Source: Plasticicumulans acidivorans | GTDB lineage: Bacteria; Pseudomonadota; Gammaproteobacteria; Competibacterales; Competibacteraceae | Assembly: GCF_003182095.1 (NCBI RefSeq) | Contig: NZ_QGTJ01000006.1 | Span: forward strand, 124,001-188,000 | DNA: 64,000 nucleotides | Direction: 5' to 3' | Part shown: one piece after another, positions 53,520-62,490 of the stretch | Layout: each line of letters opens with the position of its first letter | How positions within the stretch are numbered: position 1 is the first letter of the stretch | The notes under the pieces: model-generated | Told to the model about the DNA's origin: nothing | Database searches by the model: none | The model's input: only the letters and a program-made list of their open reading frames with translations | Made by a program: the position numbers and the translations under genes

Positions 53520-53533
53520 TTGATCTGTCGCAA
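53520..53533 (+). promoter_or_regulatory. Possible FNR/DNR-type box before the hydrogenase operon
   Basis: TTGATCTGTCGCAA matches TTGAT-N4-ATCAA at 8 of 10 bases, 64 bp before the protease ATG. No good -10 lies at the class II distance, so confidence is low. Low-oxygen control of a group 3b hydrogenase would be reasonable. Confidence 0.3.
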
Positions 53534-53597
53534 GCGAAAAGAATTTCGCTGAATGACGGCTGGTCACCTGTACGCAAGCGGGCTAGCGTAATGCGGC

Positions 53598-54092
53598 ATG
53601 GTTTGCGCGATGCGGCTCATCGGGATCGGTCACGACTGGCGGGGCGACGACGCCGCCGGGCTGCTGCTGCTGCGTGCCCTGCAGCACAGGGCAGCGGCCG
53701 GCTGGCAGCTGTGTGCGGCGAACGGGGAGTGCGGCGAGCTGCTGACGCTGTGTGAGGACGCCGCGGCGGTGCTCGTCGTCGATACCGCCCGGGCGGCACT
53801 GCCGCCGGGCAGCCTGCTACGCCTCGATGCACTGAGCGCAGTGCTGCCGAGTACGGCAACGGTGTCGACCCATGCCGGTGGGCTGGCTGAAGCGATCCGC
53901 CTCGGGCGGGTCCTCGGCGGCCTGCCGGCGCGGCTCGAACTGCTCGCCATCGTCGGTGCCGATTTCACGCTGGGCGCGCCGGCGAGTGCGGCGGTGCGGG
54001 CGGCGGTGCAGCGTCTGGCGGCGGGGCTGGCCCGCAGCGAGCTGCCAGCGTTCGGGCTGACGCCGCCGCAGGGCGTGCGGGAGGAAGCATGA
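53598..54092 (+). CDS. NiFe hydrogenase maturation protease
   Basis: 164 residues (ATG 53598 or 53610). HycI/HoxW-type Ni-dependent endopeptidase: GIGHDWRGDDAAG (Asp pair), GECGELL (Glu), VVDTARAA (Asp) and STHAGGL (His). It trims the C-terminal tail from the large subunit after the NiFe cofactor is inserted, here the nine residues after His424 of the 57309 gene. It is the first gene of the hydrogenase operon and overlaps the beta subunit start by 4 bp. Confidence 0.9.
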   Translation: MVCAMRLIGIGHDWRGDDAAGLLLLRALQHRAAAGWQLCAANGECGELLTLCEDAAAVLVVDTARAALPPGSLLRLDALSAVLPSTATVSTHAGGLAEAIRLGRVLGGLPARLELLAIVGADFTLGAPASAAVRAAVQRLAAGLARSELPAFGLTPPQGVREEA

Positions 54093-55177
54093 AGCGTCTG
54101 CATCTCGAAGGACTCGATGCCCTGTTCGGCGCGCTGCGCGGTGCCGGCTACACGCTGATCGGCCCGCGGCTGCGCGATCGTGCGATCGTGCTCGACGAAC
54201 TCGAATCCGCCGCCGAGTTGCCGATCGGCTGGACCGACCGCGAGCAGGACGGTGGCCACTACCGCGTCGCCGCGCGCGGTGACGATGCACGCTTCGGCTA
54301 CGTCACCGGCCCGCAGGGCTGGAAGCGCTGGTTGTTCCCGCCGCAGGAAGTGCTGCTGCGCGCCCGCCGTCTCGGTCAGGGCATGCGCATCGAAGCCGCG
54401 ACCGTGGAGGCGCCGCGGCGGGCGTTCATCGGCGTGCGCGCCTGCGATCTGGCGGCGATCGCCGTGCAGGATCGCGTGTTCGTGCATGACCCCGGCTACC
54501 AGGCGCGGCGGGCGGCGTGCTTCATCGTCGCCGTCAACTGCACCGAGGCGGGCGGCACCTGTTTCTGTGTCTCGCAGGGCAGCGGACCGCGCGCCGGAGC
54601 AGGCTTCGATCTGGCGCTGACCGAGCTGTGCGGTGACGGCCAGCACCGGTTTCTGGTCGAGGCCGGTTCGCAGGTGGGCGCCACACTGCTCGATACGCTC
54701 GATGCCGTCGAGGCCACGGCCGCCGACCACGAAGCCCTTGAAGCCGGTCTCGCCCGCGCCCGCGGGCAGATGGGGCGCCGCATCGAACACGAGGGTCTGG
54801 CTGCCGCGCTGCGCGAGCACCTCGATCATCCCTACTGGCAGAAGGTCGGCGAGCGCTGTCTCGGCTGCGCCAACTGCACGCTGGTCTGTCCGACCTGTTT
54901 CTGTGCCGAGGTCGAAGACCGCATGAGCCTCGACGGCAGCGAGGCCGAGCGCGTGCGCCATTGGGACTCCTGCTTCAATCTCGAACATTCCTACGTCGTC
55001 GGCGGCACGGTGCGCACCAGTACCGCCGCACGTTACCGGCAGTGGCTGACCCATAAGCTCGCACACTGGGAGACGCAGTTCGGCGTGTCCGGCTGTACCG
55101 GCTGCGGGCGCTGCATCACTGCTTGTCCGGTCGGCATCGACATCACAGCGGAAGCCGCTGCGCTACGTCAGGCCTGA
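54089..55177 (+). CDS. Group 3b NiFe hydrogenase, beta (Fe-S) subunit
   Basis: 362 residues. The N-terminal 250 residues include [16 protein letters not shown] and [19 protein letters not shown], as in HydB of sulfhydrogenases. The C-terminus has two ferredoxin-type 4Fe-4S sites: [16 protein letters not shown] and [16 protein letters not shown]. It passes electrons between the NAD(P)-binding gamma subunit and the NiFe dimer. With genes for gamma, delta and alpha downstream, the full bidirectional NADP-linked enzyme is encoded. Confidence 0.9.
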   Translation: MKRLHLEGLDALFGALRGAGYTLIGPRLRDRAIVLDELESAAELPIGWTDREQDGGHYRVAARGDDARFGYVTGPQGWKRWLFPPQEVLLRARRLGQGMRIEAATVEAPRRAFIGVRACDLAAIAVQDRVFVHDPGYQARRAACFIVAVNCTEAGGTCFCVSQGSGPRAGAGFDLALTELCGDGQHRFLVEAGSQVGATLLDTLDAVEATAADHEALEAGLARARGQMGRRIEHEGLAAALREHLDHPYWQKVGERCLGCANCTLVCPTCFCAEVEDRMSLDGSEAERVRHWDSCFNLEHSYVVGGTVRTSTAARYRQWLTHKLAHWETQFGVSGCTGCGRCITACPVGIDITAEAAALRQA

Positions 55178-55205
55178 GCACGCCCCACCACAGGAGGAAA
55201 AGACC

Positions 55206-55688
55206 ATGGGCGATATTGTGCGTATCCATCAAATGCTGGGTGAGCACCCGTTTCTCGGCGAGCTGCCGGAGTCCGTGCTGGAAACCCTGGCCGGCTGTGC
55301 CAGCAACTGCATGTTCGCCGCGGACTCGATCATTTTTCGTGACGGCCAGCCGGCCCAGCATTTTTACCTGCTGCGCTACGGCACCGTGTCGCTGGAAATA
55401 CGCTCACCCGGCCGTGAAGCACTGCTGATCGACACCCTTTATGACGGCGACGTACTCGGCTGGTCGTGGCTGCTGCCGCCGTATCGCTGGAACATGGATG
55501 CGCACGCGATGACCGTGGTGCGTGCGCTGGCTTTCGATGCTGCCTGCCTGCGCAGCAAGGCCGAGGCCGATCCGGCGCTCGGCTACGAGCTGTATCGCCG
55601 CTTCGTGCCGGTGATGGGGCGGCGGCTGATGGCCGCGCGCATGCAGCTCGCTGACCTGTACGCCCGCCCGGTGAAGGCCTGCCGATGA
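55206..55688 (+). CDS. Cyclic-nucleotide-binding domain protein without HTH
   Basis: 160 residues behind AGGAGGAAAA. One CRP-type beta-roll (FRDGQPAQHFYLLRYGTVSL; IDTLYDGDVLGWSWLLPPYR) with a long closing helix and no helix-turn-helix. The phosphate-binding cassette is not a clean RS/TxAxx site, so cAMP binding is uncertain; the ligand may be different. Embedded between the beta and gamma subunit genes with a 4-bp overlap downstream, it is probably a regulatory or assembly factor of the hydrogenase. Confidence 0.85.
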   Translation: MGDIVRIHQMLGEHPFLGELPESVLETLAGCASNCMFAADSIIFRDGQPAQHFYLLRYGTVSLEIRSPGREALLIDTLYDGDVLGWSWLLPPYRWNMDAHAMTVVRALAFDAACLRSKAEADPALGYELYRRFVPVMGRRLMAARMQLADLYARPVKACR

Positions 55689-56530
55689 GCACCGCCGCTG
55701 CCGATCCCGGCCTGTGGCTGCCGCGTCCGTATCGGGTCAGCCGCTGCAAGCGTGAGCTGTCCGATACCTTCACGCTGGAGCTGCTGCCGGCCGACGGCGA
55801 GGCGATGCCGGCGTTTCGCCCGGGGCAGTTCAACATGCTCTATGCCTTCGGCCTTGGGGAAGTACCGATCAGCATCAGCGGCGACCCGGACGCGATCGGC
55901 CCGCTGGTGCACACCATCCGCGCCGTCGGCCCGGTCACCGAGGCGATGCGCGCGCTGCAGCCGGCCGATGAGATCGGCGTGCGCGGCCCGTTCGGCAGTC
56001 ACTGGCCGGTGGCCGATGCCGAGGGCATGGATCTGGTGATCGTCGCCGGCGGCGTCGGCCTGGCGCCGCTGCGCCCGGCGATCTACCACGCGCTGCGCCA
56101 TCGCCGCCGCTATGGCCGGGTCTGCGTGTTCTACGGCGCCCGCACGCCGGACGACATCCTCTTCAAGACCGAACTCAAGCGCTGGCGTGGTGAGTTCGAC
56201 ATGCTGGTGGAAGTCACCGTCGATCGCGCCACCCGCGACTGGGCCGGCAAGGTCGGCGTCGTCACCCGGCTGGTCGAGGGCGGCGGTTACGACCCGCTGC
56301 ACACCGTGGCGCTGATGTGCGGGCCGGAGGTGATGATGCGCTACACCTCCCGCGCCCTCGAAGCCCGCGGCGTGGCCCGCGAGCGCATGTATCTATCGCT
56401 CGAACGCAATATGAAGTGCGCTGTCGGCCTCTGTGGTCACTGCCAGTTCGGCCCGCATTTCGTCTGCAAGGACGGGCCGGTGTTCCGGCTCGACGCGATC
56501 GAATCCCTGCTCGCGGTGGACGAGTTATGA
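55685..56530 (+). CDS. Group 3b NiFe hydrogenase, gamma (FAD/NAD(P)) subunit
   Basis: 281 residues of ferredoxin-reductase type. [20 protein letters not shown] (FAD site), [31 protein letters not shown] (pyridine nucleotide), MCGPEVMM and the C-terminal [20 protein letters not shown] cysteines for a 2Fe-2S cluster, as in dihydroorotate dehydrogenase electron-transfer subunits. It links NAD(P)H to the Fe-S beta subunit. Confidence 0.92.
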   Translation: MSTAAADPGLWLPRPYRVSRCKRELSDTFTLELLPADGEAMPAFRPGQFNMLYAFGLGEVPISISGDPDAIGPLVHTIRAVGPVTEAMRALQPADEIGVRGPFGSHWPVADAEGMDLVIVAGGVGLAPLRPAIYHALRHRRRYGRVCVFYGARTPDDILFKTELKRWRGEFDMLVEVTVDRATRDWAGKVGVVTRLVEGGGYDPLHTVALMCGPEVMMRYTSRALEARGVARERMYLSLERNMKCAVGLCGHCQFGPHFVCKDGPVFRLDAIESLLAVDEL

Positions 56531-57312
56531 GCAAGAAACACCTGGATGCACCGCGCAAGCCGCGGCTCGCGGTGTTCAAGTTCGCCTCCTGCGACGGCTG
56601 CCAGCTGTCGCTGCTCGACTGCGAGGACGAGCTGCTCGCCGTGGCCGACGCCGTCGACATTGCCTACTTCCCGGAAGCCACCTCGACGATGCAGCCCGGC
56701 CCCTACGAGCTGGTGCTGGTCGAGGGCTCGATCACCACGCCGCACGACCGCCAGCGCATCCAGCAGATCCGTCGCCAGGCCCGCGTGCTGGTGACCATCG
56801 GTGCCTGTGCCACCAGCGGCGGCATTCAGGCGCTGCGCAATTTCCGCGACGTTGCCGAGTTCGCCCGTATCGTTTACGCGCGGCCGGAATACATCGACAC
56901 GCTGGCCACCTCGACGGCGATCGCCGCCCATGTGCGCGTCGACTACGAGCTGCGCGGCTGTCCGATCGACAAGCAGCAGCTGCTCGGCACGCTGGCGGCG
57001 CTGCTGCATGGCCGCCGGCCGCCGCTGCCGCGCTACAGCGTCTGCGAGGAGTGCAAACGCCTGGGCCATGTCTGCGTGATGGTCGCCCACGGCACGCCCT
57101 GCCTCGGGCCGGTGACGCAGGCCGGCTGCGGTGCCCTGTGTCCGGGCTGCTCGCGCGGCTGCTACGGCTGCTTCGGGCCGAAGGAAGAACCCAACACCGC
57201 GGCGCTGTCGGCCCAGCTGGCCACGCTCGGCGTCGATGCGGCGGCGCGCACGCGGCTGTATCACACCTTCAACGCCGGCGCGGATGCCTTCCGCAAGGCG
57301 GGTGAGGCATGA
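56527..57312 (+). CDS. Group 3b NiFe hydrogenase, delta (small) subunit
   Basis: 261 residues from ATG 56527 (ATGA overlap). Fe-S ligands: [10 protein letters not shown] (Cys22, Cys25), [10 protein letters not shown] and [12 protein letters not shown] for the proximal cluster, then [12 protein letters not shown] and [15 protein letters not shown] for further clusters. No Tat signal, so the enzyme is cytoplasmic, as expected for group 3. It pairs with the large subunit whose gene overlaps by 4 bp. Confidence 0.93.
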   Translation: MSKKHLDAPRKPRLAVFKFASCDGCQLSLLDCEDELLAVADAVDIAYFPEATSTMQPGPYELVLVEGSITTPHDRQRIQQIRRQARVLVTIGACATSGGIQALRNFRDVAEFARIVYARPEYIDTLATSTAIAAHVRVDYELRGCPIDKQQLLGTLAALLHGRRPPLPRYSVCEECKRLGHVCVMVAHGTPCLGPVTQAGCGALCPGCSRGCYGCFGPKEEPNTAALSAQLATLGVDAAARTRLYHTFNAGADAFRKAGEA

Positions 57313-58610
57313 GCGGCAAGACCCGCACGATCGAAGTCGACACGCTCGCCCGCGTCGAGGGCGAGGGCGCGTTGACCCTGCGCATCCACGGCGAGCGCCT
57401 GCTCAGTGCGGAATTCCGCATCTACGAGCCACCGCGCTTCTTCGAGGCGTTCCTGCGCGGGCGCGATTTCCGCGAGGCGCCGGACGTCACCGCGCGCATC
57501 TGCGGCATCTGCCCGATCGCCTACATGCTCGGCGCTTCGCAGGCGATGGAAATGGCCTGTGGTGTCCACGTCGACGGCACGCTGCGCGAGCTGCGCCGGC
57601 TGATCTACTGCGGCGAGTGGATCGAAAGCCACGTGCTGCACATGTTCCTGCTGCACCTGCCGGATTTCCTCGGCGTGCCCGATGCCGTCGCGCTGGCGGC
57701 AACGCACGGCGAGCTGGTCAAGGCCGCGCTGCGCGTGAAAAAGCTCGGCAACGAGATCATGCGCGTGGTCGGCGGCCGCGAGATCCACCCGGTCAACCTG
57801 CGCGTCGGCGGTTTCTACCGCGCCCCCGGGCGGACCGCGCTGCGCGCGCTGCTGCCGGAAATCGACTGGAGCCTGGGTGCGATGCGCGACGCGCTCGATC
57901 GCCTGGCCGGCCTCGACTTCCCGGATTTCAACACCGACTACGAATTCGTCAGCCTGCGCCACGCCGACGAGTACCCGATCACCGAAGGCCGCCTGCTCAG
58001 TTCCAAAGGCGTCGATCTGCCGGTTGCCGGCGGCTACGACGAACTGCTCACCGAGACGCATGTGCGCCATTCCACGGCGCTGCAGAGCCGGCGCAGCGAC
58101 AGCGGCACGCCGGTGCATTTTGGCCCGCTGGCCCGCGTCAACCTCAATCGCGACCGGCTGCCCGGCGAACTTGCCGAGCTCGCCGAGCGTGTCGGCCTCG
58201 GTGAGATGTGCGGCAACCCGTTCAAGGCGATCCTCGCCCGCGGCATCGAAGTGCTGTACGCGCTGCAGGAGGCCGCGCGCCTGATCGAGCACTACCGTGA
58301 GCCCGAGGCGGCGGCGCTCGACGTCACACCGCGCGCCGGCACCGGCTACGGCGCCACCGAAGCGCCGCGCGGTATCTGTTACCACCGCTACACCATCGAC
58401 GCCGCCGGCCTGATCGAAGACGCCAAAATCGTCGCGCCGACCTCGGTCAACCAGCGCCAGATCGAAGCCGACCTGTTCCACTTCGCGGAAGTCCGCCTCG
58501 ACCAGGACGACGACACCCTGCGCCACGGCTGCGAACAGCTGATCCGCAACTACGACCCCTGCATTTCCTGCTCGACCCACTTCCTCGACCTGCGGCGGGT
58601 GAGGCTGTAG
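57309..58610 (+). CDS. Group 3b NiFe hydrogenase, alpha (large, catalytic) subunit
   Basis: 433 residues. NiFe ligands: ARICGICP (Cys65, Cys68) near the N-terminus and DPCISCSTH (Cys418, Cys421) at the end, followed by a 9-residue tail FLDLRRVRL that the protease removes. [20 protein letters not shown] and [15 protein letters not shown] are typical of group 3b. The enzyme would oxidise or evolve H2 with NADP(H). The accessory hyp genes are not in the window. A strong terminator follows within 30 bp. Confidence 0.94.
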   Translation: MSGKTRTIEVDTLARVEGEGALTLRIHGERLLSAEFRIYEPPRFFEAFLRGRDFREAPDVTARICGICPIAYMLGASQAMEMACGVHVDGTLRELRRLIYCGEWIESHVLHMFLLHLPDFLGVPDAVALAATHGELVKAALRVKKLGNEIMRVVGGREIHPVNLRVGGFYRAPGRTALRALLPEIDWSLGAMRDALDRLAGLDFPDFNTDYEFVSLRHADEYPITEGRLLSSKGVDLPVAGGYDELLTETHVRHSTALQSRRSDSGTPVHFGPLARVNLNRDRLPGELAELAERVGLGEMCGNPFKAILARGIEVLYALQEAARLIEHYREPEAAALDVTPRAGTGYGATEAPRGICYHRYTIDAAGLIEDAKIVAPTSVNQRQIEADLFHFAEVRLDQDDDTLRHGCEQLIRNYDPCISCSTHFLDLRRVRL

Positions 58611-58639
58611 GCGGGGCGGCTGCATTCCCCTGCAACAAC

Positions 58640-58696
58640 AGCGCCCGGAGTCCTTCTCCCACGCGGAGAAGGACTCCGGGCGCTGGCAGCCTTTTT
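58640..58696 (+). terminator. Rho-independent terminator of the hydrogenase operon
   Basis: A perfect 20-bp GC-rich stem with a CACGC loop occupies 58640-58684, beginning 30 bases after the large-subunit stop. T5 follows at 58692-58696 after a short spacer. The left arm starts AGCGCCCGGAG. It may also stop transcription of the opposed lipoprotein gene, which ends at 58740. Confidence 0.85.
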
Positions 58697-58739
58697 CCTC
58701 CGGTGGCGCGGGCGGGGAGAGAGCCTGCCGGCGCGCGGG

Positions 58740-59150
58740 CTATTTGTCCGACAGCAGCATCGGCTGGCCGACCGTGGTAATGAGGTTGTCGCGGCGTTGC
58801 AGGAACACCAGTTCGCCGGACTCGATCTTGCCGGCGATGAGCTTGAGGTGCTGGATTTCGACGCCGACGGTGCGTCCGCCACAGCCGAAGGCGCGGAAGC
58901 TCAGCGTGCCGGCGTCGCCGTGCTTGATGGTGCTCGGTTCGATGCGCGCGCCGTTGCGGCAGTCGCTGTCGAGGGCGACGGTGCCACGGCCGTCGTCGGT
59001 CAGGTGGATGGCGACGGCGTAGGCCGAGCCGCCGCGCAGGCCGCCGCCGGTGAAGGTCAGCGCGTCGGTGGGGGTGCCTTCCGGGCGCATATTGGCGGCG
59101 CAGCCGGCGAGAAGCAGCAGCGCGAGACAGGTGGTGAGGCGGCGGGGCAT
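58740..59150 (-). CDS. Putative lipoprotein
   Basis: 136 residues. Signal peptide with lipobox LLAGC (Cys17), then a beta-rich region: LTFTGGGLRGGSAYAVAIHL, TVALDSDCRNGARIEP, LSFRAFGCGGRTVGVEIQHL, GELVFLQRRDN. Two further cysteines may form a disulfide. Likely anchored in the outer membrane. No family is recognised. It converges on the hydrogenase terminator. Confidence 0.75.
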   Translation of the reverse strand: MPRRLTTCLALLLLAGCAANMRPEGTPTDALTFTGGGLRGGSAYAVAIHLTDDGRGTVALDSDCRNGARIEPSTIKHGDAGTLSFRAFGCGGRTVGVEIQHLKLIAGKIESGELVFLQRRDNLITTVGQPMLLSDK

Positions 59151-59249
59151 CGGCGGGCTCTCCGGTCTGGAAGCGAAAAGCGCGATTGTTTCGCCTCGGG
59201 CCGCGGGCGTCGAGCCTCGTCGAACGGCTGGTCGTGCGTGCCCGTGGTC

Positions 59250-59780
59250 TCAGTGCTCGCGCAGCCGTGGCATCAGCGCGACGAAATTGCAGTGCCCGCG
59301 CCGGCTGTCGAGCTGCTCGGCGAGGATGCCGTCCCAGGCGGTGCGGCAGGCGCCGGTCGAACCGGGTAGCGCCACCAGCAGCGTGCCGTTGGCGACGCCG
59401 GCCAGCGCGCGGGAAAACGCCGCCGCGGCACCGATCTCCTGATACGAAAGCTGGCGGAACAGCTCGCCGAAGCCTTCGAGTTCCTTGTCGAGCAGGGGGC
59501 GCAGCGCCTCCGGGGTGCGATCGCGCCCGGTCGGGCCGGTGCCGCCGGTGATCAGCACGGCTTCGACGGCCTCGTCGGCGATCCAGCCGCTGAGCACCGC
59601 GCGCTGGCGATAGATGTCGTCGGGCACCAGCGCGCGCGCGGCCAGGCTGTGGCCGGCGTCGAGCAGGCGTTCGACCAGCAGCGCGCCGGAGCCGTCCTCG
59701 TCGAGGCCGCGCGAGTCGGAGACGGTGAGCACGGCGATGTTGAGCGGGCGGAACACGCCGCTCGGGCAATGGTGGGGCAT
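59250..59780 (-). CDS. moaB: Molybdenum cofactor protein MoaB
   Basis: 176 residues of the MoaB/Mog fold: [17 protein letters not shown], the MPT-binding [17 protein letters not shown] and [19 protein letters not shown]. In bacteria MoaB/Mog-type proteins adenylate molybdopterin before molybdate insertion by MoeA, which is encoded at 61173 in the same direction. A class II FNR/DNR-type promoter lies upstream, so expression probably rises in low oxygen or NO, when molybdoenzymes such as nitrate reductase are made. Confidence 0.92.
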   Translation of the reverse strand: MPHHCPSGVFRPLNIAVLTVSDSRGLDEDGSGALLVERLLDAGHSLAARALVPDDIYRQRAVLSGWIADEAVEAVLITGGTGPTGRDRTPEALRPLLDKELEGFGELFRQLSYQEIGAAAAFSRALAGVANGTLLVALPGSTGACRTAWDGILAEQLDSRRGHCNFVALMPRLREH

Positions 59781-59809
59781 CGGGAGACCTCGGCACGGAA
59801 CGGTTGGCG

Positions 59810-59851
59810 ATTGTTCGGTGCGCGGGCGCGGCCGCCTTTGATGAGCGTCAA
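59810..59851 (-). promoter_or_regulatory. Class II FNR/DNR-type promoter of moaB
   Basis: The minus strand reads TTGACGCTCATCAA (59851-59838), 9 of 10 informative bases of TTGAT-N4-ATCAA, then 22 bases, then AACAAT (59815-59810) as -10. That is the exact geometry of a box centred at -41.5. Predicted start is near 59803, leaving about 22 bases of leader to the moaB ATG. The divergent antiporter might also respond. Confidence 0.7.
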
Positions 59852-59930
59852 CTCGCTATCGCGACTGCCTCTTCAGAGGTAGGGTGCCGCCTGCCTGCGG
59901 GCGCATTCACCGGATTTGAAGAGGTTTCGC

Positions 59931-61169
59931 ATGTTCGAGGTGGCAGTCATCTGTCTGGTGGCGACGGCTTTGATGGCCTACGTCAATCACCGCTTCATCG
60001 GTTTGCCGACGACGATCGGCGTGATGATCATCGCGCTCGGCCTGTCGCTGCTGCTGATCGGGCTGGATGCGGTGGGTGTCGGCGTGCTGCGCGATTACGA
60101 AGAGTCGCTGCTCGCGCGCATCGATTTCACCGAGGTGCTGATGCAGGGCATGTTGTCGCTGCTGCTGTTCGCCGGTGCGCTGCACGTCGATCTGAGCAAG
60201 CTGCGTTCGCTGCGCTGGCAGGTCGGCCTGCTGGCGGTGTTCGGCACGTTGCTGTCGACGCTGTTCGTCGGCTTCACGCTGTGGCTGGTGCTGCCGTGGC
60301 TCGGTCTGTCGCTGTCGCTGGTCTGGTGCCTGCTGTTCGGTGCGCTGATCTCACCGACCGACCCGATCGCGGTGATGGGCATCCTCAAGTCGGCCGGCGC
60401 ACCGAAGAACCTCGAACTGCTGATCGCCGGCGAGTCGCTGTTCAACGACGGTGTCGGCGTCGTGCTGTTCGCGATGCTGCTGGCGACGCTGCACAGCGGC
60501 GTGGCGCCGCACTGGCAGGAAGCCGGCCTGCTGCTGCTGCACGAGGCCGGCGGCGGCATCCTCTTCGGCCTGCTGCTCGGCTACATCGCCTACCGTCTGC
60601 TCAAGAGCATCGACAGCTATCAGGAAGAAGTCCTGATCACGCTGGCGACGGTGCTCGGCGGCTACGCGCTGGCCAATCGCCTGCACGTGTCCGGGCCGCT
60701 GGCGATGGTGGTGATTGGTCTGCTGATCGGCAACCACGGCCGCGCGCTGGCGATGTCGGAGCGCACCCGCCACCACGTCGATCTGTTCTGGGAGCTGCTC
60801 GACGAAATCCTCAACGCCGTGCTGTTCGTACTGATCGGCCTGGAGGTCATCCTCGTCAGCTTCAACGCCGGCGTGCTGGTGGCGGCGCTGGTCACCGTGC
60901 TGATCACGCTGGCGGCGCGGCTGCTGTCGGTGTCCTGTCCGGCGGGGCTGTGCCGGCGGCGCTTCGGGCTGCCGGCGGGTTCATGGAAGGTGCTGACCTG
61001 GGGCGGCTTGCGCGGCGGTATTTCAGTGGCGCTGGCGCTGTCGCTGCCGGTCGGCGCCGAGCGCGATCTGGTGCTGGCGCTGACCTATGCCGTCGTCGTC
61101 TTCTCGATCCTGGTGCAGGGGCTGTCGATCGGCCGGGTGACGCGCTACGCCATCGGCACCGCGTCCTGA
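59931..61169 (+). CDS. CPA1 Na+/H+ antiporter (NhaP-like)
   Basis: 412 residues from ATG 59931 (GAAGAGG upstream). About twelve membrane helices. Ion-site motifs: ISPTDPIAVMGILK, GESLFNDGVGVVLFAMLL and the helix WGGLRGGISVALALS near the end. There is no C-terminal cytoplasmic domain. It exchanges Na+ or K+ for H+. Divergent from moaB and convergent with moeA (3-bp gap). Confidence 0.9.
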   Translation: MFEVAVICLVATALMAYVNHRFIGLPTTIGVMIIALGLSLLLIGLDAVGVGVLRDYEESLLARIDFTEVLMQGMLSLLLFAGALHVDLSKLRSLRWQVGLLAVFGTLLSTLFVGFTLWLVLPWLGLSLSLVWCLLFGALISPTDPIAVMGILKSAGAPKNLELLIAGESLFNDGVGVVLFAMLLATLHSGVAPHWQEAGLLLLHEAGGGILFGLLLGYIAYRLLKSIDSYQEEVLITLATVLGGYALANRLHVSGPLAMVVIGLLIGNHGRALAMSERTRHHVDLFWELLDEILNAVLFVLIGLEVILVSFNAGVLVAALVTVLITLAARLLSVSCPAGLCRRRFGLPAGSWKVLTWGGLRGGISVALALSLPVGAERDLVLALTYAVVVFSILVQGLSIGRVTRYAIGTAS

Positions 61170-61172
61170 GCC

Positions 61173-62408
61173 CTACTGGCCGAACTCGGCGAAGGGCAGG
61201 AACTCCAGCGTATCGCCGGCGCGGACCGGCGTGTCGGCCGGCATGCACAGCAGGCCATTGGCCGCGCAGGCGGAACTGAGCATCGCCGAGCCCTGACGCT
61301 CCGGGATGGTCGCCACCAGCTCGGTACCGAATTCGACCTGCGCCCGCAGATATTCCGGGCGCCGGTCGGGCTGCGGCCAGTCGAAGCCGGCACGCACGCG
61401 CAGTCGGCTGTTGGCGACCTCGCGCGCACCGGCGAGCTTGCGCAGCAGCGGCCGGGCGAACAGCAGGAAGGTGACGAACATCGACACCGGGTTGCCCGGC
61501 AGGCCGAGGAACGGCACCTCGCCGACGCGGCCCCAGGCCAGCGGCTTGCCGGGCTTGATGCGCACCCGCCACAGATCGATGCGCCCGAGCTGCTGCACGG
61601 CGTGCTTGACGTGGTCCTCCTCACCGACCGACACGCCGCCGCTGCTGATGATCAGGTCGGCCTGCTCGGCCGCTGCCCGCAGCGCCTCGACGGTCGCGGC
61701 GCGGGTATCGGCAACGACGCCGATATCGATCGGCTCGCAGCCGAGCGCACGCAGCAGGGCGGTGAGCGTCGAGCGGTTGGCGTTGTAGATGCAGCCGGGG
61801 CGCAGCGGCTCGCCGGGTTCGATCAGCTCGTCGCCGGTGACGAGCATCGCCACCCGCGGCCGGCGCAGCAGCGGCAGCGTCGCCAGGCCGATGCTCGCGG
61901 CAAGGCCGAGCTCCTGCGCCCGCAGCCGGCTGCCGGCCGCGAGCACATGCGCGCCGCGGTCGAGTTCCTCGCCGGCACGGCGGATGTTCTGGCCGGGACG
62001 CAGCGGACCGCGCAGACAGACGCGCTCACCGTCGGTTTCACACAGTTCCTGGATTACCACCGCATCGGCTCCGGCCGGCACGGCGGCGCCGGTGAAGATG
62101 CGCGCCGCGCTGCCGGCGGCGAGCGGGCTGCCCTGATGGCCGGCAGCGATGCGCTGGCTCACCGGCAACCAGGTCGGGCCGTCGCCGACGTCGGCGCAGC
62201 GCACGGCATAGCCGTCCATCGCGCTGTTGTCGGCCGGCGGCAGGCAGATCGGGGAATACAGCTCGCGCGCCAGCACACGGCCGAGCGCGGCATCGAGCGG
62301 CAGGGTTTCGATCTCGCTCAGTGGCACGACATCAGCGAGCAGGCGCTCAAGTGCCCGCTCGGCATCGAGCATGGCGGGCGCGGCTTGCGCGCAATCACAA
62401 TCGCTCAT
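61173..62408 (-). CDS. moeA: Molybdopterin molybdotransferase MoeA
   Basis: 411 residues from ATG 62408. Domains in order: PADNSAMDGYAVR, IFTGAAVPAGADAVV, the MPT-binding SSGGVSVGEEDHV, KPGKPLAWG and FLGLPGNPVS, then the C-terminal beta-barrel. It inserts molybdate into adenylated molybdopterin. It forms a set with MoaB (59250) and MoeB (3163) but is in a separate transcription unit from both. Confidence 0.95.
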   Translation of the reverse strand: MSDCDCAQAAPAMLDAERALERLLADVVPLSEIETLPLDAALGRVLARELYSPICLPPADNSAMDGYAVRCADVGDGPTWLPVSQRIAAGHQGSPLAAGSAARIFTGAAVPAGADAVVIQELCETDGERVCLRGPLRPGQNIRRAGEELDRGAHVLAAGSRLRAQELGLAASIGLATLPLLRRPRVAMLVTGDELIEPGEPLRPGCIYNANRSTLTALLRALGCEPIDIGVVADTRAATVEALRAAAEQADLIISSGGVSVGEEDHVKHAVQQLGRIDLWRVRIKPGKPLAWGRVGEVPFLGLPGNPVSMFVTFLLFARPLLRKLAGAREVANSRLRVRAGFDWPQPDRRPEYLRAQVEFGTELVATIPERQGSAMLSSACAANGLLCMPADTPVRAGDTLEFLPFAEFGQ

Positions 62409-62490
62409 CGGAAAATCCTCGGGGGGACGGGGAAACGGCGGCATTGTCGGAGCGGCTGTGCGTGCCGCTCCGTGACGGTCATCACGTCCG

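Noticed and set aside
53561..53576. Sigma-54 promoter for the hydrogenase operon
   Set aside because: Only the invariant GG and GC are present at the right distance in TGGTCACCTGTACGCA; the remaining consensus bases do not match.
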